A DNA stretch of 5,720 nucleotides, from contig JAAYFB010000054.1 in the NCBI GenBank assembly GCA_012728465.1, positions 1 to 5,720 of the forward strand, written 5' to 3'. This document shows, piece after piece, positions 5,390 through 5,720 of the stretch. This DNA is from Proteiniphilum sp. (GTDB lineage Bacteria; Bacteroidota; Bacteroidia; Bacteroidales; Dysgonomonadaceae). Every line of letters starts with the position of its first letter. Position 1 is the stretch's first letter. Both the position numbers and the translations under genes were made by a program. The notes beneath the pieces were generated by a model. The model ran no database searches. It had not been told where the DNA came from and worked only from the letters and a program-made list of their open reading frames with translations.

Positions 5390-5720
5390 AAAGAAAACTA
5401 ACTCGTAAAAGTTTAGATGAACTGGCTTTAATAATGCCAGTGTTAAGTGAAGATGTTCAACGCAGATACGTTGGGGGCGGAGATGGAAGTGAAGATAATC
5501 CATTTACAGAAGAGGAATATGACAGTTTGATTAATGCTGGTACGTGGAAGGGAGGATATGTGGAAAGTTGGGGTTACATACATGGTGGAGATGAAGTAGT
5601 GATTACGGGTAACGTCAGTGGCTCTCAAAGTGGTGTTTCTGGAAATAATGATAATGTGTGGGAAGATTGGGATAATGACAGAGGACCGCAAGGCGGATCA
5701 GGATATTGGGGCGATTCTGG
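5386..5720 (+). CDS. N-terminal part of polymorphic toxin 1 (3' end continues at window position 142)
   Basis: This encodes 111 complete codons and is cut by the window edge. Residues 1-32 are a double-glycine-type leader (MKRKLTRKSLDELALIMPVL, then SEDVQRRYVGGG). In LSEDVQRRYVGG, the Leu at -12 and the GG at -2/-1 fit the known leader pattern. The conserved block (NPFTEEEYDS, AGTWKGGYVESWGY), the VSGSQSGVSG strand and WEDWDND follow, ending in the first YWGDSG repeat. It matches the toxin 2 N-terminus with many synonymous changes, so the protein module is under purifying selection. Bases 5580-5720 repeat 1-141, and joining there gives an intact 378-residue gene. If the window is a collapsed array, this N-terminus could instead belong to another toxin whose C-terminus is not shown. 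The start is fixed by homology with 2456 and by the ATGA overlap with the preceding lipoprotein gene. Confidence 0.85.
   Translation, partial: MKRKLTRKSLDELALIMPVLSEDVQRRYVGGGDGSEDNPFTEEEYDSLINAGTWKGGYVESWGYIHGGDEVVITGNVSGSQSGVSGNNDNVWEDWDNDRGPQGGSGYWGDS
5580..5720. repeat. Right copy of 141-bp terminal direct repeat
   Basis: Identical to 1-141 in the same orientation and ending exactly at the window edge. It makes the window self-closing within the toxin N-terminal module. The homologous part of toxin 2 (ending 2784) differs at 14 of the last 107 aligned positions by hand count. Confidence 0.97.

Noticed and set aside
1..5720. Small cryptic plasmid
   Set aside because: Although the ends overlap, no Rep, mobilisation, partition or recombinase gene and no iteron-like array is visible, and the overlap length matches a common assembler k-mer.

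Overview
The window is AT-rich, with every supported gene on the + strand. It looks like an accessory toxin/immunity array from a member of the Bacteroidota, probably a gut Bacteroidales. This rests on the compact lipoprotein signals (MKTINI...LLFSC), the weak or absent Shine-Dalgarno sites, and the leader of the large secreted proteins (MKRKLTRKSLDELA... ending in GGG). That leader resembles the double-glycine leaders of Bacteroidales exported peptides and proteins. The taxonomy is inference; no rRNA or housekeeping gene is present.

The layout closes on itself. Bases 1-141 are identical to bases 5580-5720. The toxin gene cut off at the right end (from 5386) continues in frame into the one cut off at the left end (to 943), giving a 378-residue protein. 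The window is therefore either a 5579-bp circle or, more likely, a loop in an assembly graph from a tandem array. No replication, mobilisation, integrase or partition gene is present, which argues against an ordinary plasmid.

Reading round the loop: toxin 1 (5386-5720 plus 2-943), LRR lipoprotein A (967-1677), LRR lipoprotein B (1664-2332), a scar of a further lipoprotein gene (2366-2455), toxin 2 (2456-3418), a small secreted protein (3432-3947), LRR lipoprotein C (3934-4584), a lipoprotein with the same leader but an unrelated helical body (4628-5389), then toxin 1 again. Most gaps are short or are overlaps of 4 or 14 bp. No convincing promoter or terminator was found, so one long transcript is likely.

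Two modular chassis are visible. The toxins share about 135 N-terminal residues (leader, NPFTEEEYDS block, Trp/Tyr/Gly/Asp repeat, Gly/Ser linker) and then carry unrelated C-terminal domains, each with one HExxH zinc-metallopeptidase motif. The lipoproteins share a leader of about 38 residues, followed by either a leucine-rich repeat body or an unrelated helical body. The simplest reading is a polymorphic toxin system in which C-terminal peptidase domains are swapped behind a fixed export module, while envelope-anchored lipoproteins and one secreted protein act as immunity proteins. The functions are inferred; the modular architecture is seen directly.
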